DNA of 55,547 nt, from the NCBI GenBank assembly GCA_001417715.1, contig BBRT01000085.1, positions 1 through 55,547 of the forward strand, written 5' to 3'. Numbering within the stretch: position 1 is the first letter of the stretch; every line of letters begins with the position of its first letter. The notes under the pieces were generated by a model, which was given only the letters and a program-made list of their open reading frames with translations, was not told the origin of the DNA and did not search any database. Source of the DNA: Candidatus Symbiothrix dinenymphae. GTDB lineage: Bacteria; Bacteroidota; Bacteroidia; Bacteroidales; Azobacteroidaceae. Position numbers and translations under genes: made by a program. Below, one piece after another: positions 1 to 7,281 of the stretch.

Positions 1-330
1 ATGAAAGCATAACGGCGGTAGTACGCACATTTTAAGACATTTTGGAAAAAGCGTTTAGCTTATTAGTTTTGGCTTGTGAAACTTGACAATTTCTAAGTCG
101 CCAAGGAGAATAGTGTTAGCGTTCGCGCCGTTTGGCGGGACTTTATTCATTATTGGCGACAAAGGTAGTCAAGACCTCACAAGCAAATAAATCAAGAGTT
201 TTGTCTGCGCTTTTTTTATGCTGCGTATTTTGAATGAAAGGCAATAGTTGTCCAAACAACTGGTATCAAACTTGGGGCAAGACACCTACGAAGCCGTTTA
301 GAGTAGGAATTTTAATTAAAAATTTAAATT
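1..330 (+). ncRNA. Structured leader RNA, copy A
   Basis: This is one of three related copies in the window (the others lie near 13412-13770 and 47032-47445). The 5' end and promoter lie outside the window. Nested stems can be read directly: TACGCA 22-27 with TGCGTA 222-227; AAAAAGCG 46-53 with CGCTTTTT 208-215; GCTTGTGA 72-79 with TCACAAGC 177-184; CTTGAC 82-87 with GTCAAG 168-173; GTCGCCAA 97-104 with TTGGCGAC 153-160; apical CGCC 126-129 with GGCG 134-137. A 3' hairpin AGTTGT-CCAA-ACAACT spans 246-261. The element opens with a tiny frame, ATG AAA GCA TAA, at 1-12. No TAnnTTTG promoter separates it from the gene at 334, so the two are probably co-transcribed. I do not recognise the family. 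Confidence 0.75.
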
Positions 331-333
331 TAC

Positions 334-621
334 ATGAGTAAAATTAAAATTGGTGCAGACGAACTCATTTTGTGGCTACGCAAAAACGAAAAGGCAAAGG
401 ATATACCAAATGCAGGTAGTGGCGGATTAGGTCAAAAAATTTTTGATCTTCTTGTTACTACTATCGGTGGTAAAAAAATCATTGATGACAATCCTGCTTA
501 TTGGGCAAATTTGAAGGACGATAAAATTATCAGTCAATATAATTTGCCTCAAAAATCAGCACAATATGAAGTTGAGTCGAGTGAACTTGGTAGAATTTAT
601 AACACATTAATACTTTGGTAA
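334..621 (+). CDS. Hypothetical protein behind structured RNA copy A
   Basis: A 95-residue soluble-looking protein of unknown function. The N-terminus is MSKIKIGADELILWLRK and no signal peptide or membrane segment is visible. The ATG lies directly after the structured RNA, and no -7 promoter element is seen between them, so expression probably depends on that RNA. The stop is one base before the next gene, so the two small genes form a unit that closes at the terminator near 849-886. I cannot assign a function. Confidence 0.55.
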   Translation: MSKIKIGADELILWLRKNEKAKDIPNAGSGGLGQKIFDLLVTTIGGKKIIDDNPAYWANLKDDKIISQYNLPQKSAQYEVESSELGRIYNTLILW

Positions 622-622
622 G

Positions 623-835
623 ATGGCAAAATGTAAATGGTGCGGAAGGCGTTTTAAATGGGGATTTTTTCCAGAAATCGCCGAGCTTTTGAGTGCGTTT
701 GGGATGCACCCATATTGTAGTAAGCAATGTGAACGCGAGGCAAAAGGGGGTGGAAAAGCCGCTGGAGGATGCGGACGGACTATGGTAATTATTATTGTGA
801 TAATAATTATTCTGGCTGCAATAGGCTCAAAATGA
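623..835 (+). CDS. Small zinc-ribbon protein with C-terminal membrane helix
   Basis: A 70-residue protein with two Cys pairs, CKWC near residues 4-7 and YCSKQC near residues 32-37, which would form a zinc ribbon. A Gly/Ala-rich linker and one hydrophobic helix (VIIIVIIIILAAIG, about residues 54-68) follow, so it is probably tail-anchored in the membrane. It starts one base after the upstream stop and ends just before a strong terminator. It could be a small regulator or a partner of the preceding protein. No specific function is inferred. Confidence 0.6.
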   Translation: MAKCKWCGRRFKWGFFPEIAELLSAFGMHPYCSKQCEREAKGGGKAAGGCGRTMVIIIVIIIILAAIGSK

Positions 836-848
836 TGAAATCTGTAGA

Positions 849-886
849 AAAGCAGGCTTAACGGTAAAAGGTTAAGTCTGCTTTTT
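849..886. terminator. Intrinsic terminator, probably bidirectional
   Basis: AGCAGGCTTAAC (851-862) pairs with GTTAAGTCTGCT (871-882) with one G-U pair and an 8-nt loop. Ts follow on the plus strand and a short T run on the minus strand. It closes the 334-835 unit. The minus-strand PIN toxin remnant runs into it, so it also marks the rearrangement point that cut that toxin. Confidence 0.75.
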
Positions 887-966
887 GTTTGCAGTTTTTC
901 AGACGATTTTATTGTATAGGTGCAGATGAGCACATTTGTATCAAGAAACGATTTTTTATCGGGCAT
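883..966 (-). pseudogene. PIN-domain (VapC-type) toxin, 5' stub
   Basis: Read leftwards from the ATG at 966 the protein begins MPDKKSFLDTNVLICTY, the classical first strand of a PIN ribonuclease with its first catalytic Asp in LDTNVLI. After about 28 residues the similarity stops at the terminator at 851-882, so roughly 100 residues with the remaining acidic residues are missing. The ATG overlaps the end of the antitoxin remnant by 11 bp, the same arrangement as the intact pair at 16955-17573. Presumably inactive. Confidence 0.7.
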
Positions 967-1166
967 TGGCTTCTTCTCTATTAAATTTGTACTTGCGCGT
1001 GTCAAGCGAAATGGCGTTGAACGTCACCTCTTTTGAAGGTGCCGACTTTGCCAAAATTTCTTCTGTAGGGAAAAACGATAAATTCCAATTCCTTACCGAT
1101 GTATTCTTCCGGAATAGGAAATACAACACTATCATTTTGTGGTATTAAAACTGTACGTACTATAAT
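956..1166 (-). pseudogene. Antitoxin of a PIN module, frameshifted
   Basis: Reading the minus strand gives VLIPQNDSVVFPIPEEYIGK followed by ELEFIVFP, then, after a one-base frame change near 1068-1076 (a GGGAAAAA run on the plus strand), a tail ending KYKFNREEANAR. Both halves align with the intact protein at 16955-17179 (VLVPSEQN, IPIPREWYGK, FKFNRAEAN). No ATG is in frame with the N-terminal part, so the start is also lost. A promoter-like TAACTTTGC lies upstream on the minus strand. A broken antitoxin gene, unless the shift is a sequencing error. Confidence 0.65.
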
Positions 1167-1223
1167 TTTTTATTTTACTTTTTCGCGGCAAAGTTACGAA
1201 AATAATTTCGAATAATCATTCAA

Positions 1224-1697
1224 TCATTCCGGCGCAAAACTATCAAATGTATTGTCGGCATAATACACAATCACTCTGGTGGCTTTTTTCACTACTAATT
1301 TTTCTTTTATAATTTCCTGATATTTAATAGTTTCGGTGGCTTTCGCTATAGCTTGTTCTATGGGTTGTTCTGCGGGCTTTTCCATGCCCCTTTCTGCCGG
1401 TTCTTTGGGCTGTTCGGGGGCTTGTGGGCGTTGAGTAGGGGCTGTTGGTGTGGCAGCATCGGGGAATAGTTGCGTTTGTCGGGTGTCGTTTTTGTACATT
1501 GTGCCCTCTCCCAGCATCAGCCATTCGGCGTTGATGTTTTTGTATTTTTTCAGGATTGCCTGTAGGATGGGCGTGCTTGCGTTTTCGTTGCGCTTCATGG
1601 TTGCCGTCATCGTCTGCGGATTGACGTCGATGTGCGCTGCAAAGGTAGCGGGCGTAAATCCGCCGCTATCCATGATTTGTTTTATTCGATTTTTCAT
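1224..1697 (-). CDS. XRE-family helix-turn-helix regulator
   Basis: A 157-residue protein with an N-terminal helix-turn-helix (about residues 1-65), a Pro/Gln/Ala-rich linker (about 75-115) and a C-terminal segment with short beta strands (IKEKLVVKKATRVIVYYAD). The layout matches the small Bacteroidota XRE regulators whose helix-turn-helix is followed by a disordered linker. A good promoter, TACCTTTG (1736-1729, minus strand), lies just upstream, and several TTGCAA-type repeats further upstream could be its operator. Target genes are unknown. Confidence 0.8.
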   Translation of the reverse strand: MKNRIKQIMDSGGFTPATFAAHIDVNPQTMTATMKRNENASTPILQAILKKYKNINAEWLMLGEGTMYKNDTRQTQLFPDAATPTAPTQRPQAPEQPKEPAERGMEKPAEQPIEQAIAKATETIKYQEIIKEKLVVKKATRVIVYYADNTFDSFAPE

Positions 1698-2260
1698 TTG
1701 TACTGAACATTTATATGTTTGTGCGGTGCAAAGGTATGGATTATTTTTTACACTTGCAAATTACAATTGCAATAATATTTTATTTTATAGGAAATATGCA
1801 AATGCAATTGTGTTTGCAATTGTATTTTACTGTGGTATATTAAGCATGTTTACAGTGTATGCTTGCTCAAAAATAAATTTAACTTTTATCTATAATTTAC
1901 TGAGAATTACAGGTTTATGTTTTTAATTTTAACATTTCAGAGTAGCCAATCAGCGGTATATGGCTTTTAATGATATTCACTCCCCTACCCTATTCAAGGT
2001 TTGGTTTAATGAATATGCCTAATTTACTGAGTTTCAATAAATTACAATGCAATAAAACAAGGTTGTGAATAAATGTTAATCATACAGAAGCAGGAATACA
2101 AATGTATTTAAATTATTGAAATGCAGATGTGTTTTTAGGTGTATTTTCAGTTAAAATATAGCCGTAAAGTAGAAAATACATTTGTATAAGCGACTGTATT
2201 TTTCTACTCGTTCGTGAAAACCAAATAATTTGTTTACCTTTGCGGAGCAAACAGGGCTTT
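1698..2260. promoter_or_regulatory. Promoter region of the XRE gene and AT-rich spacer
   Basis: The minus-strand -7 box TACCTTTG lies at 1736-1729. Between about 1750 and 1826 the motifs TTGCAA, CAATTGCAA and GCAATTG recur several times, as expected of an autoregulatory operator. From about 1830 to 2230 the sequence is AT-rich without a convincing gene. A plus-strand -7 box TACCTTTG at 2235-2242 serves the gene at 2377. Confidence 0.5.
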
Positions 2261-2358
2261 GTCATTGCGGGCTTGACCCGCAATCCCCTGAAAAGGAGCC
2301 GAATGTTGGGCGACAGAGCGATGTAAAACAAGGGATTGCGGGTCAAGCCCGCAATGAC
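2261..2358. repeat. REP-like palindromic repeat, copy 1
   Basis: The two ends are inverted copies of the roughly 25-bp unit built on TGCGGGCTTGACCCGCA, with a 45-bp middle part. A near-identical element is at 50908-51005 and a shorter one inside a gene at 51922-52001. This copy sits in the 5' untranslated region between the promoter at 2235 and the start codon at 2377, so its hairpin could affect expression of the downstream module. Confidence 0.85.
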
Positions 2359-2376
2359 AAATTTTTTAGTCGGCAA

Positions 2377-2706
2377 ATGAACAAAGAACAAATAAAATCG
2401 GAATTACTCAAGCGACTGCATGAACACCATGCTTTTTGGTCGTATGACAAAAGTTCCTGTCAAACAATATCTGACTGGAACTTGATAAAATTTGTCCTCA
2501 TTCATTTGGATTTGGATGATACTGATAGGTTGTTTCAAATATATCCAAAAAGTTTGGTCAAAAAGGTTTGGTTGGCAGAGGTGGCAATACAGGGCGAATA
2601 TTTACGAAATATGAATATCTGCTTTGCAAACCTCTATTTCGATATTAAGCACCCTATCCCCTATTTGAAACGGATAGAAACACGTAACATAAATCAATTT
2701 GCATGA
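2377..2706 (+). CDS. Small protein of an AbiEii-type module, probable antitoxin
   Basis: A 109-residue protein beginning MNKEQIKSELLKRLHEHHAF and containing FWSYD near residue 20. The start at 2377 was chosen because everything upstream in the frame is translated REP repeat. The stop overlaps the AbiEii-like start by 4 bp (ATGA), implying translational coupling. From memory, short proteins with an FWSYD motif often precede AbiEii nucleotidyltransferases in Bacteroidota and probably act as the antitoxin. That role is inference from context. Confidence 0.7.
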   Translation: MNKEQIKSELLKRLHEHHAFWSYDKSSCQTISDWNLIKFVLIHLDLDDTDRLFQIYPKSLVKKVWLAEVAIQGEYLRNMNICFANLYFDIKHPIPYLKRIETRNINQFA

Positions 2707-3377
2707 TGGATAAGGCACTTGTAGCAAAAACAAAAACAATACTTGAATCAATTTCAACATTGGAGACAATCAAGCCCTATATTTTGGTTGGCGGCACAGC
2801 CTTGTCGCTTCAAATAAAACATCGTTTGAGTGAAGATTTGGACTTTATGCGTTGGCAAAAAACTAAAAATGAAAAAATGGAAGTCGATATCAAAGCAATA
2901 AAAAAAGAATTGAACGACAAAAAACATCGCATTGATACCATAGATATTTTGGATAGTAATCAGGTGCTATTTCTAATAGACGGCGGTGTGAAACTTTCAT
3001 TTTATGCGGCAGAAAAACGAGAACCAATTGTTCATACCGTGCTGTATATGAATAACTTGCAATTAGCAGATTCAAGTACTATTGCGTCCCTAAAAATGGA
3101 AACAATGCTGCGCAGAAGTGCATTTAGAGACTATTATGACTTGTATTTTATTCTAAGAGAAAAATCCGGTCAAGAGATTGTTTCTATCATTGATAATGCC
3201 CTCACATACTCTAATCATACGATGAAAAGCAAAAACTTGTTGGGAAAATTAGGAAACCATGAAAGATTTACAATAGATAAAGACTTTCAAAATTTGGAAC
3301 CAATATCCAACATCTCGCCCAAAGAAATCGCAGAATTTATGAATAAAACAGTGAAAACAGCGTATCAAAATCGGTAA
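2703..3377 (+). CDS. AbiEii/AbiGii-family nucleotidyltransferase toxin
   Basis: A 224-residue protein with the nucleotidyltransferase core GGTALSL (residues 30-36) followed by HRLSEDLDF (40-48), the acidic pair that binds metal. Further on is the family pattern RSAFRDYYDLYFIL (about 137-150). AbiEii proteins are toxins of type IV TA or abortive-infection modules that transfer nucleotides to RNA. Both visible catalytic regions are present and the length is usual for the short Bacteroidota form, so this looks intact, unlike most toxins in the window. It overlaps its upstream partner by 4 bp, and radA follows after 4 bp. Confidence 0.85.
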   Translation: MMDKALVAKTKTILESISTLETIKPYILVGGTALSLQIKHRLSEDLDFMRWQKTKNEKMEVDIKAIKKELNDKKHRIDTIDILDSNQVLFLIDGGVKLSFYAAEKREPIVHTVLYMNNLQLADSSTIASLKMETMLRRSAFRDYYDLYFILREKSGQEIVSIIDNALTYSNHTMKSKNLLGKLGNHERFTIDKDFQNLEPISNISPKEIAEFMNKTVKTAYQNR

Positions 3378-3381
3378 AAAT

Positions 3382-4758
3382 ATGTCAGCAAAAACAAAAA
3401 CAGCATTTGTATGCACGCAATGTGGCAACGATTCGCCGAAGTGGTTGGGGAAATGCCCCGTCTGCGGCGAGTGGAACACTTATGTGGAGGAGGTGATTAG
3501 CAGGAGTACGTCCGACAATATCGTGCCGACGATGTCTAATTTCGATACTTTTCAGTCGAAACCTGTTCTGTTGCAAGAGATTGAGACGGATGCGGAGGTG
3601 CGGATGGATATGCACGATTTGGAGTTGAACCGTGTGCTTGGCGGCGGGCTGGTGCCCGGCTCGCTGGTGCTGATTGGCGGTGAGCCGGGGATTGGGAAAT
3701 CGACGCTTGTGCTGCAAACGGTGTTGAAACTGCCACAGTACAAAACGCTGTATGTGTCCGGCGAAGAGAGTGCTAAACAGTTGAAACTGAGGGCTGAAAG
3801 GCTGCATACTTCAAGTGAAAATTGCTTCATCGTGTGCGAAACAAATTTGGAGAAAATTTTCACACATATAAATAATGTCAAACCTGATTTGGTGATTGTG
3901 GATTCTATTCAGACCGTTTTCACAGAGCGTGCCGAGTCCAGTCCGGGCAGCATCACGCAGGTCAGGGAGTGCTCGGCGGGGTTGCTGAAGTTCGCAAAAG
4001 AGACCGGCACCCCTACTCTACTCATCGGACACATCAACAAGGACGGCAATATTGCCGGTCCAAAGGTGCTGGAACACATCGTGGACACGGTTTTGCAGTT
4101 TGAGGGCGACCAGCATTATATGTATCGCATTCTGCGCAACATTAAGAATCGCTTCGGAAGTACCTCTGAATTAGGTATTTACGAAATGCGGCAGGACGGT
4201 TTGCGCGAGGTCAACAACCCATCCGAACTGCTCTTGACACAAAACCACGAGGGGCTGAGCGGCGTTGCCATCGCTGCTGCCATCGAGGGCGTACGCCCGT
4301 TTTTGATTGAAACACAGGGACTTGTGAGCACGGCTGCCTACGGTGTGCCGCAACGTAGCGCAACAGGCTTCGACATTCGCCGAATGAATATGCTGCTGGC
4401 AGTGTTGGAAAAACGAGCGGGCTTCAAACTCGGTCAGAAAGACGTGTTTTTGAACATTGCCGGTGGGCTACGGGTGAACGACCCCGCAATGGATTTGTCG
4501 GTGATTAGTGCGGTGCTTTCATCCAGTTTGGACATCACAATTGAGCGCGAAACATGCCTCTGCGGTGAGGTGGGACTGTCGGGCGAAATTCGCCCCGTCA
4601 ATCGCATCGAGCAGCGCATCCTCGAAGCCGAAAAACTCGGTTTCAAGCACATCATTATTCCACAAAACAATCTTAAAGGATTTGATGATAAGAAGTTAAA
4701 GATAAACATTAAAGCAGTTCGGAAGGTTGAAGAGGCGTTTCGGGAGTTGTTTGGGTGA
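3382..4758 (+). CDS. radA: DNA repair protein RadA
   Basis: A 458-residue protein of normal RadA length. It begins with a four-Cys zinc finger (CTQC at 11-14, CPVC at 25-28), continues with a RecA-type ATPase having Walker A GEPGIGKST (100-108), the RadA-specific KNRFG motif (about 255-259) and a C-terminal Lon-protease-like domain. RadA drives branch migration of recombination intermediates. It begins 4 bp after the AbiEii-like gene, an unusual pairing of a housekeeping gene with a TA module that suggests the module inserted directly upstream. No separate promoter is seen in the 4-bp gap. Confidence 0.97.
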   Translation: MSAKTKTAFVCTQCGNDSPKWLGKCPVCGEWNTYVEEVISRSTSDNIVPTMSNFDTFQSKPVLLQEIETDAEVRMDMHDLELNRVLGGGLVPGSLVLIGGEPGIGKSTLVLQTVLKLPQYKTLYVSGEESAKQLKLRAERLHTSSENCFIVCETNLEKIFTHINNVKPDLVIVDSIQTVFTERAESSPGSITQVRECSAGLLKFAKETGTPTLLIGHINKDGNIAGPKVLEHIVDTVLQFEGDQHYMYRILRNIKNRFGSTSELGIYEMRQDGLREVNNPSELLLTQNHEGLSGVAIAAAIEGVRPFLIETQGLVSTAAYGVPQRSATGFDIRRMNMLLAVLEKRAGFKLGQKDVFLNIAGGLRVNDPAMDLSVISAVLSSSLDITIERETCLCGEVGLSGEIRPVNRIEQRILEAEKLGFKHIIIPQNNLKGFDDKKLKINIKAVRKVEEAFRELFG

Positions 4759-4761
4759 TGG

Positions 4762-4986
4762 GCAGTAAAGTCGAGCGATATTGATGTGTTGATTGAAACA
4801 GAAGATATTAGTTCCGAAGAAAAAGGAGAAAATCTCATTGCGATTTGGGACGGCTTAGAAAAACTTTTTGACCGTCGGGTGGATTTATTGACAGCAAATT
4901 CACTTCGTAATCCCTTTCTAAAAAGGGAAATAGAACAAACAAAAAAACTCATTTACGATGGACAGAGTAAGCAAATATTTATTTGA
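4762..4986 (+). pseudogene. MNT-type nucleotidyltransferase (MntA-like antitoxin), 5'-truncated
   Basis: Directly behind radA the frame reads KSSDIDVLIETEDI, the metal-binding part of the minimal nucleotidyltransferase motif, and continues to a normal end. The N-terminal part with the preceding GS motif and any start codon is missing. Only a GTG at 4786 remains. MntA proteins modify and silence HEPN toxins, and a HEPN fragment follows at once, so this is the remnant of a HepT/MntA module. Confidence 0.7.
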
Positions 4987-4988
4987 TA

Positions 4989-5090
4989 TTTGAAAGATAC
5001 GACAACATTGATGCTTCTATCGTGTGGGCAATTGTGAAAAAGCATCTACCTGTTTTGAAAGGCGAAGTAGCGGCTTATATGAAGCTATAA
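4989..5090 (+). pseudogene. HEPN toxin (HepT-like), C-terminal fragment
   Basis: The frame reads FERYDNIDASIVWAIVKKHL and then PVLKGEVAAYMKL, the characteristic C-terminal helix of HepT/DUF86 HEPN ribonucleases. No start codon and none of the catalytic R-x4-6-H region are present. It follows the truncated MNT gene by 2 bp. Together they show a HepT/MntA module that has lost its middle. Confidence 0.65.
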
Positions 5091-5237
5091 TCACGGCTTT
5101 ATCGCCACAATTTTACCTCTACGCATCACAACCAGCGTGCCATTATTACGCCTTTTTGTTCTTACTAACTTGCGATAAGACTTTCTTAATCCGCGCAATA
5201 TTTGCCTTTCTAATTTGTCATTGTCCGCTTTCGTCAT
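5091..5237 (-). CDS. Small partner protein of a zeta-like kinase
   Basis: A 48-residue protein starting MTKADNDKLERQILRGLRKS and ending LVVMRRGKIVAIKP. The start at 5237 overlaps the end of the zeta-like reading frame by 20 bp, a typical TA arrangement. Basic, with a VVMRRGKIV end that resembles small proteins encoded beside zeta-like ATPases in Bacteroidota. Since the kinase is damaged, this would be an orphan antitoxin. The assignment rests on position and general resemblance. Confidence 0.55.
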   Translation of the reverse strand: MTKADNDKLERQILRGLRKSYRKLVRTKRRNNGTLVVMRRGKIVAIKP

Positions 5238-5561
5238 AATACTGATATAGTTTAGAAAATTTAACTTTGTCAATACAAATAAGCTCAGAATTATATTCTT
5301 TTTTTGCTATCAATTCACTGTTTCCTTTTGAATTATCAAAGATAAACACAATATTTGAGTCAAAAGTTCTTGAATGCGGTGTAACATGAGCCTACCCGCC
5401 TCTACCGCAACTTTCTCCGGCTGAAAAGGCGATAGCCCCCGTGCAATTTCGTCCGCATTCACAAACTCTTTGCAATTCAAACTATCCGGCAAAATAGTGA
5501 ACGAAGCCGTAGTCTTACCTGCCCCGTTGCACCCGGCAATGATATATAGATGTTTATTCAC
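5218..5561 (-). pseudogene. Zeta-toxin-like ATPase with internal deletion
   Basis: The N-terminus MNKHLYIIAGCNGAGKTTAS carries a full P-loop, followed by FVNADEIARGLSPF, typical of zeta-toxin-like kinases. After MLHRIQEL the frame is lost. In another minus-strand frame the C-terminus resumes as FIFDNSKGNSELIAKK and ends at 5218. About 80-90 residues of the core are missing in between. The promoter TACCTTTG is intact upstream on the minus strand (near 5568). Zeta proteins phosphorylate UDP-sugars or other small molecules. This copy should be inactive. Confidence 0.75.
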
Positions 5562-5627
5562 GGGTGCAAAGGTACGTTATTTTTTGAAAAAATACACTCA
5601 CAATATCAAAATTAAAATAAAAATCAC

Positions 5628-5635
5628 TACCTTTG
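5628..5635 (+). promoter_or_regulatory. Bacteroidota -7 promoter element
   Basis: TACCTTTG, followed 23 nt later by the ATG at 5659. It is the only promoter seen for the two tandem ATPase/nuclease genes. The short spacer between the genes (7270-7281) has no -7 box, so they are probably one transcript. Confidence 0.65.
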
Positions 5636-5658
5636 TCGAATAATTGAAAAAAAACATC

Positions 5659-7269
5659 ATGTTACAGGAATTACCCATTGGAATACAGTCGTTTGCGGAT
5701 TTACGCAGCAAAGGCTATTTGTATGTCGATAAGACCCAAGTGATTCATCGCTTGATAACATCCGGCAAGCCGTTCTTTTTGTCGCGCCCGCGGCGGTTTG
5801 GTAAGTCGTTGCTGGTGAGCACGATGGAAGCCATCTTTAAAGGACAAAAAGAGCTGTTTAAAGGGCTCTGGATTGAGAATAATTGGGATTGGACTACGAC
5901 TCATCCGGTGATTCGCGTGGATTTTGGTGGTACGGCTAATCGCTCGCCGGAAGCATTGACTAATTCATTGACCGATTTGGTAAAAGAAGTTGCTTCAAAT
6001 TGGAATATTACGCTTGAAAAGAGAGAACTTTCCGCTCAGTTTTCAGAATTAATTACAAAGTTGCACCTGTCAACCAAGAAACAAGTGGTAATCTTAATAG
6101 ATGAATATGACAAACCTATCATCGACAATCTCTCAAATCTTGATATTGCAGATGCTAACCGCTTGGTTTTGCACGATTTCTATCAGGTGATGAAAGCCGC
6201 TGATGAGCATCTGCACTTCATATTTCTCACGGGCGTATCCAAATTTTCCAAAGTATCCATCTTTTCGGGGTTAAACAATCTGTGCGACATTACACTTGAT
6301 GCCCAATTTGCCACCATTTGTGGCTATACACAGGCAGAGTTGGAGTCTTATTTTGACCCTTATATTGAGCAACTGGCTCAAAAAAATCAGTGGACGAAGC
6401 AAAAAACAGTAGATGAAATCAGGCACTGGTACGATGGCTATTCGTGGGATGGTGTGAACTTTGTGTATAATTCGTTTTCAACTTTGATGTTTTTTTGGCA
6501 ACAAGAATTTAAAGACCATTGGTTTGCTACGGGTTCGCCCACTTTTATAGTCAATATTCTAAAAAAACACAATGATGTAAAATCGCTGTTGGAGCCATTT
6601 CAGATGCAGGCTACAGATTTCGACAGTTTTGATATTCAGACGATAAACCCGCGCATATTGATGTTTCAAACGGGCTATTTGACAGTAAAAAAGAAGGAAC
6701 GAGACCCGTTTAGTGTCTCCATGCTCTACACGCTGGGTGTTCCCAACGAGGAGGTCAATCAGGCATTAACGCGCCATTTATTAGCCAATTATGCCGAAAT
6801 TTCGTTGCCGGAGGTGAACGAGGGATGCCGACAAATGATGCGACAACTTGTGTCGGGCGATTCGCAACAGTTTGAGCGCAGCCTGCAAGCCATGTTTGCG
6901 CGCATTCCCTACCAATTGTGGGGCAGCGATGAAAAATATTATCATTCCATGTTGCTGCTGTGGCTGAATGCATTAGGCTTCAAGCCGGATGCCGAAGTGT
7001 GCACCGACAAAGGGCGTATAGATGCCGTGTGGACGTGGCAGGAGCGGGTTGTGATTGCCGAAGTGAAATATGCTGCAAGTGACGACACTAAAGACGTTGC
7101 AGATAACACCGCTACAACAGCCAAATTATTAGACACAGCATTGGCACAAATTCGCGAAGTCCGCTATTATGAGCGATATGCGGGCGAGAACAAGCGCATC
7201 GCGTTGCTGGGCGTGGCATTTGTGGGGAAAGAGATTGCTTGCAGGATGGAAGAATTATCAAATAATTGA
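5659..7269 (+). CDS. AAA-ATPase-like / PD-(D/E)XK nuclease protein, copy 1
   Basis: A 536-residue protein of the AAA-ATPase_like/PDDEXK_9 family that is greatly expanded in Bacteroidota. The N-terminal ATPase has a P-loop variant RPRRFGKS (43-50) and Walker B LIDEYDKP (about residue 150). The C-terminus has the nuclease pattern GRIDAVW followed by VVIAEVKYA, giving the D and E-x-K residues. The ATG at 5659 is preferred over an upstream in-frame TTG because the twin gene starts at the equivalent ATG. The biological role of the family is unsettled, and mobile or defence-related functions have been suggested. Confidence 0.92.
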   Translation: MLQELPIGIQSFADLRSKGYLYVDKTQVIHRLITSGKPFFLSRPRRFGKSLLVSTMEAIFKGQKELFKGLWIENNWDWTTTHPVIRVDFGGTANRSPEALTNSLTDLVKEVASNWNITLEKRELSAQFSELITKLHLSTKKQVVILIDEYDKPIIDNLSNLDIADANRLVLHDFYQVMKAADEHLHFIFLTGVSKFSKVSIFSGLNNLCDITLDAQFATICGYTQAELESYFDPYIEQLAQKNQWTKQKTVDEIRHWYDGYSWDGVNFVYNSFSTLMFFWQQEFKDHWFATGSPTFIVNILKKHNDVKSLLEPFQMQATDFDSFDIQTINPRILMFQTGYLTVKKKERDPFSVSMLYTLGVPNEEVNQALTRHLLANYAEISLPEVNEGCRQMMRQLVSGDSQQFERSLQAMFARIPYQLWGSDEKYYHSMLLLWLNALGFKPDAEVCTDKGRIDAVWTWQERVVIAEVKYAASDDTKDVADNTATTAKLLDTALAQIREVRYYERYAGENKRIALLGVAFVGKEIACRMEELSNN

Positions 7270-7281
7270 AAAAAAAACATT

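Noticed and set aside
1-330. Interpretation of the repeated RNA as tmRNA, 6S RNA, RNase P RNA, or group I/II intron.
   Set aside because: Their diagnostic sequences (tRNA-like ends and tag frame, RNase P core, domain V, P7 core) are not seen. A group I-like TTTAGTCC in copy C is not kept in A and B. A proper model search is still needed.
936-1148. An open plus-strand frame whose end (YNTIILWY) resembles the end of the protein at 334-621 (YNTLILW).
   Set aside because: The minus strand here encodes the broken antitoxin and PIN toxin, which explains the sequence; the similarity of the tails is most likely chance.
4171-4353. Minus-strand frames within radA, the SNF2 gene and the TonB receptor gene.
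   Set aside because: No promoters, start context or domains; they lie antisense to well-supported genes.
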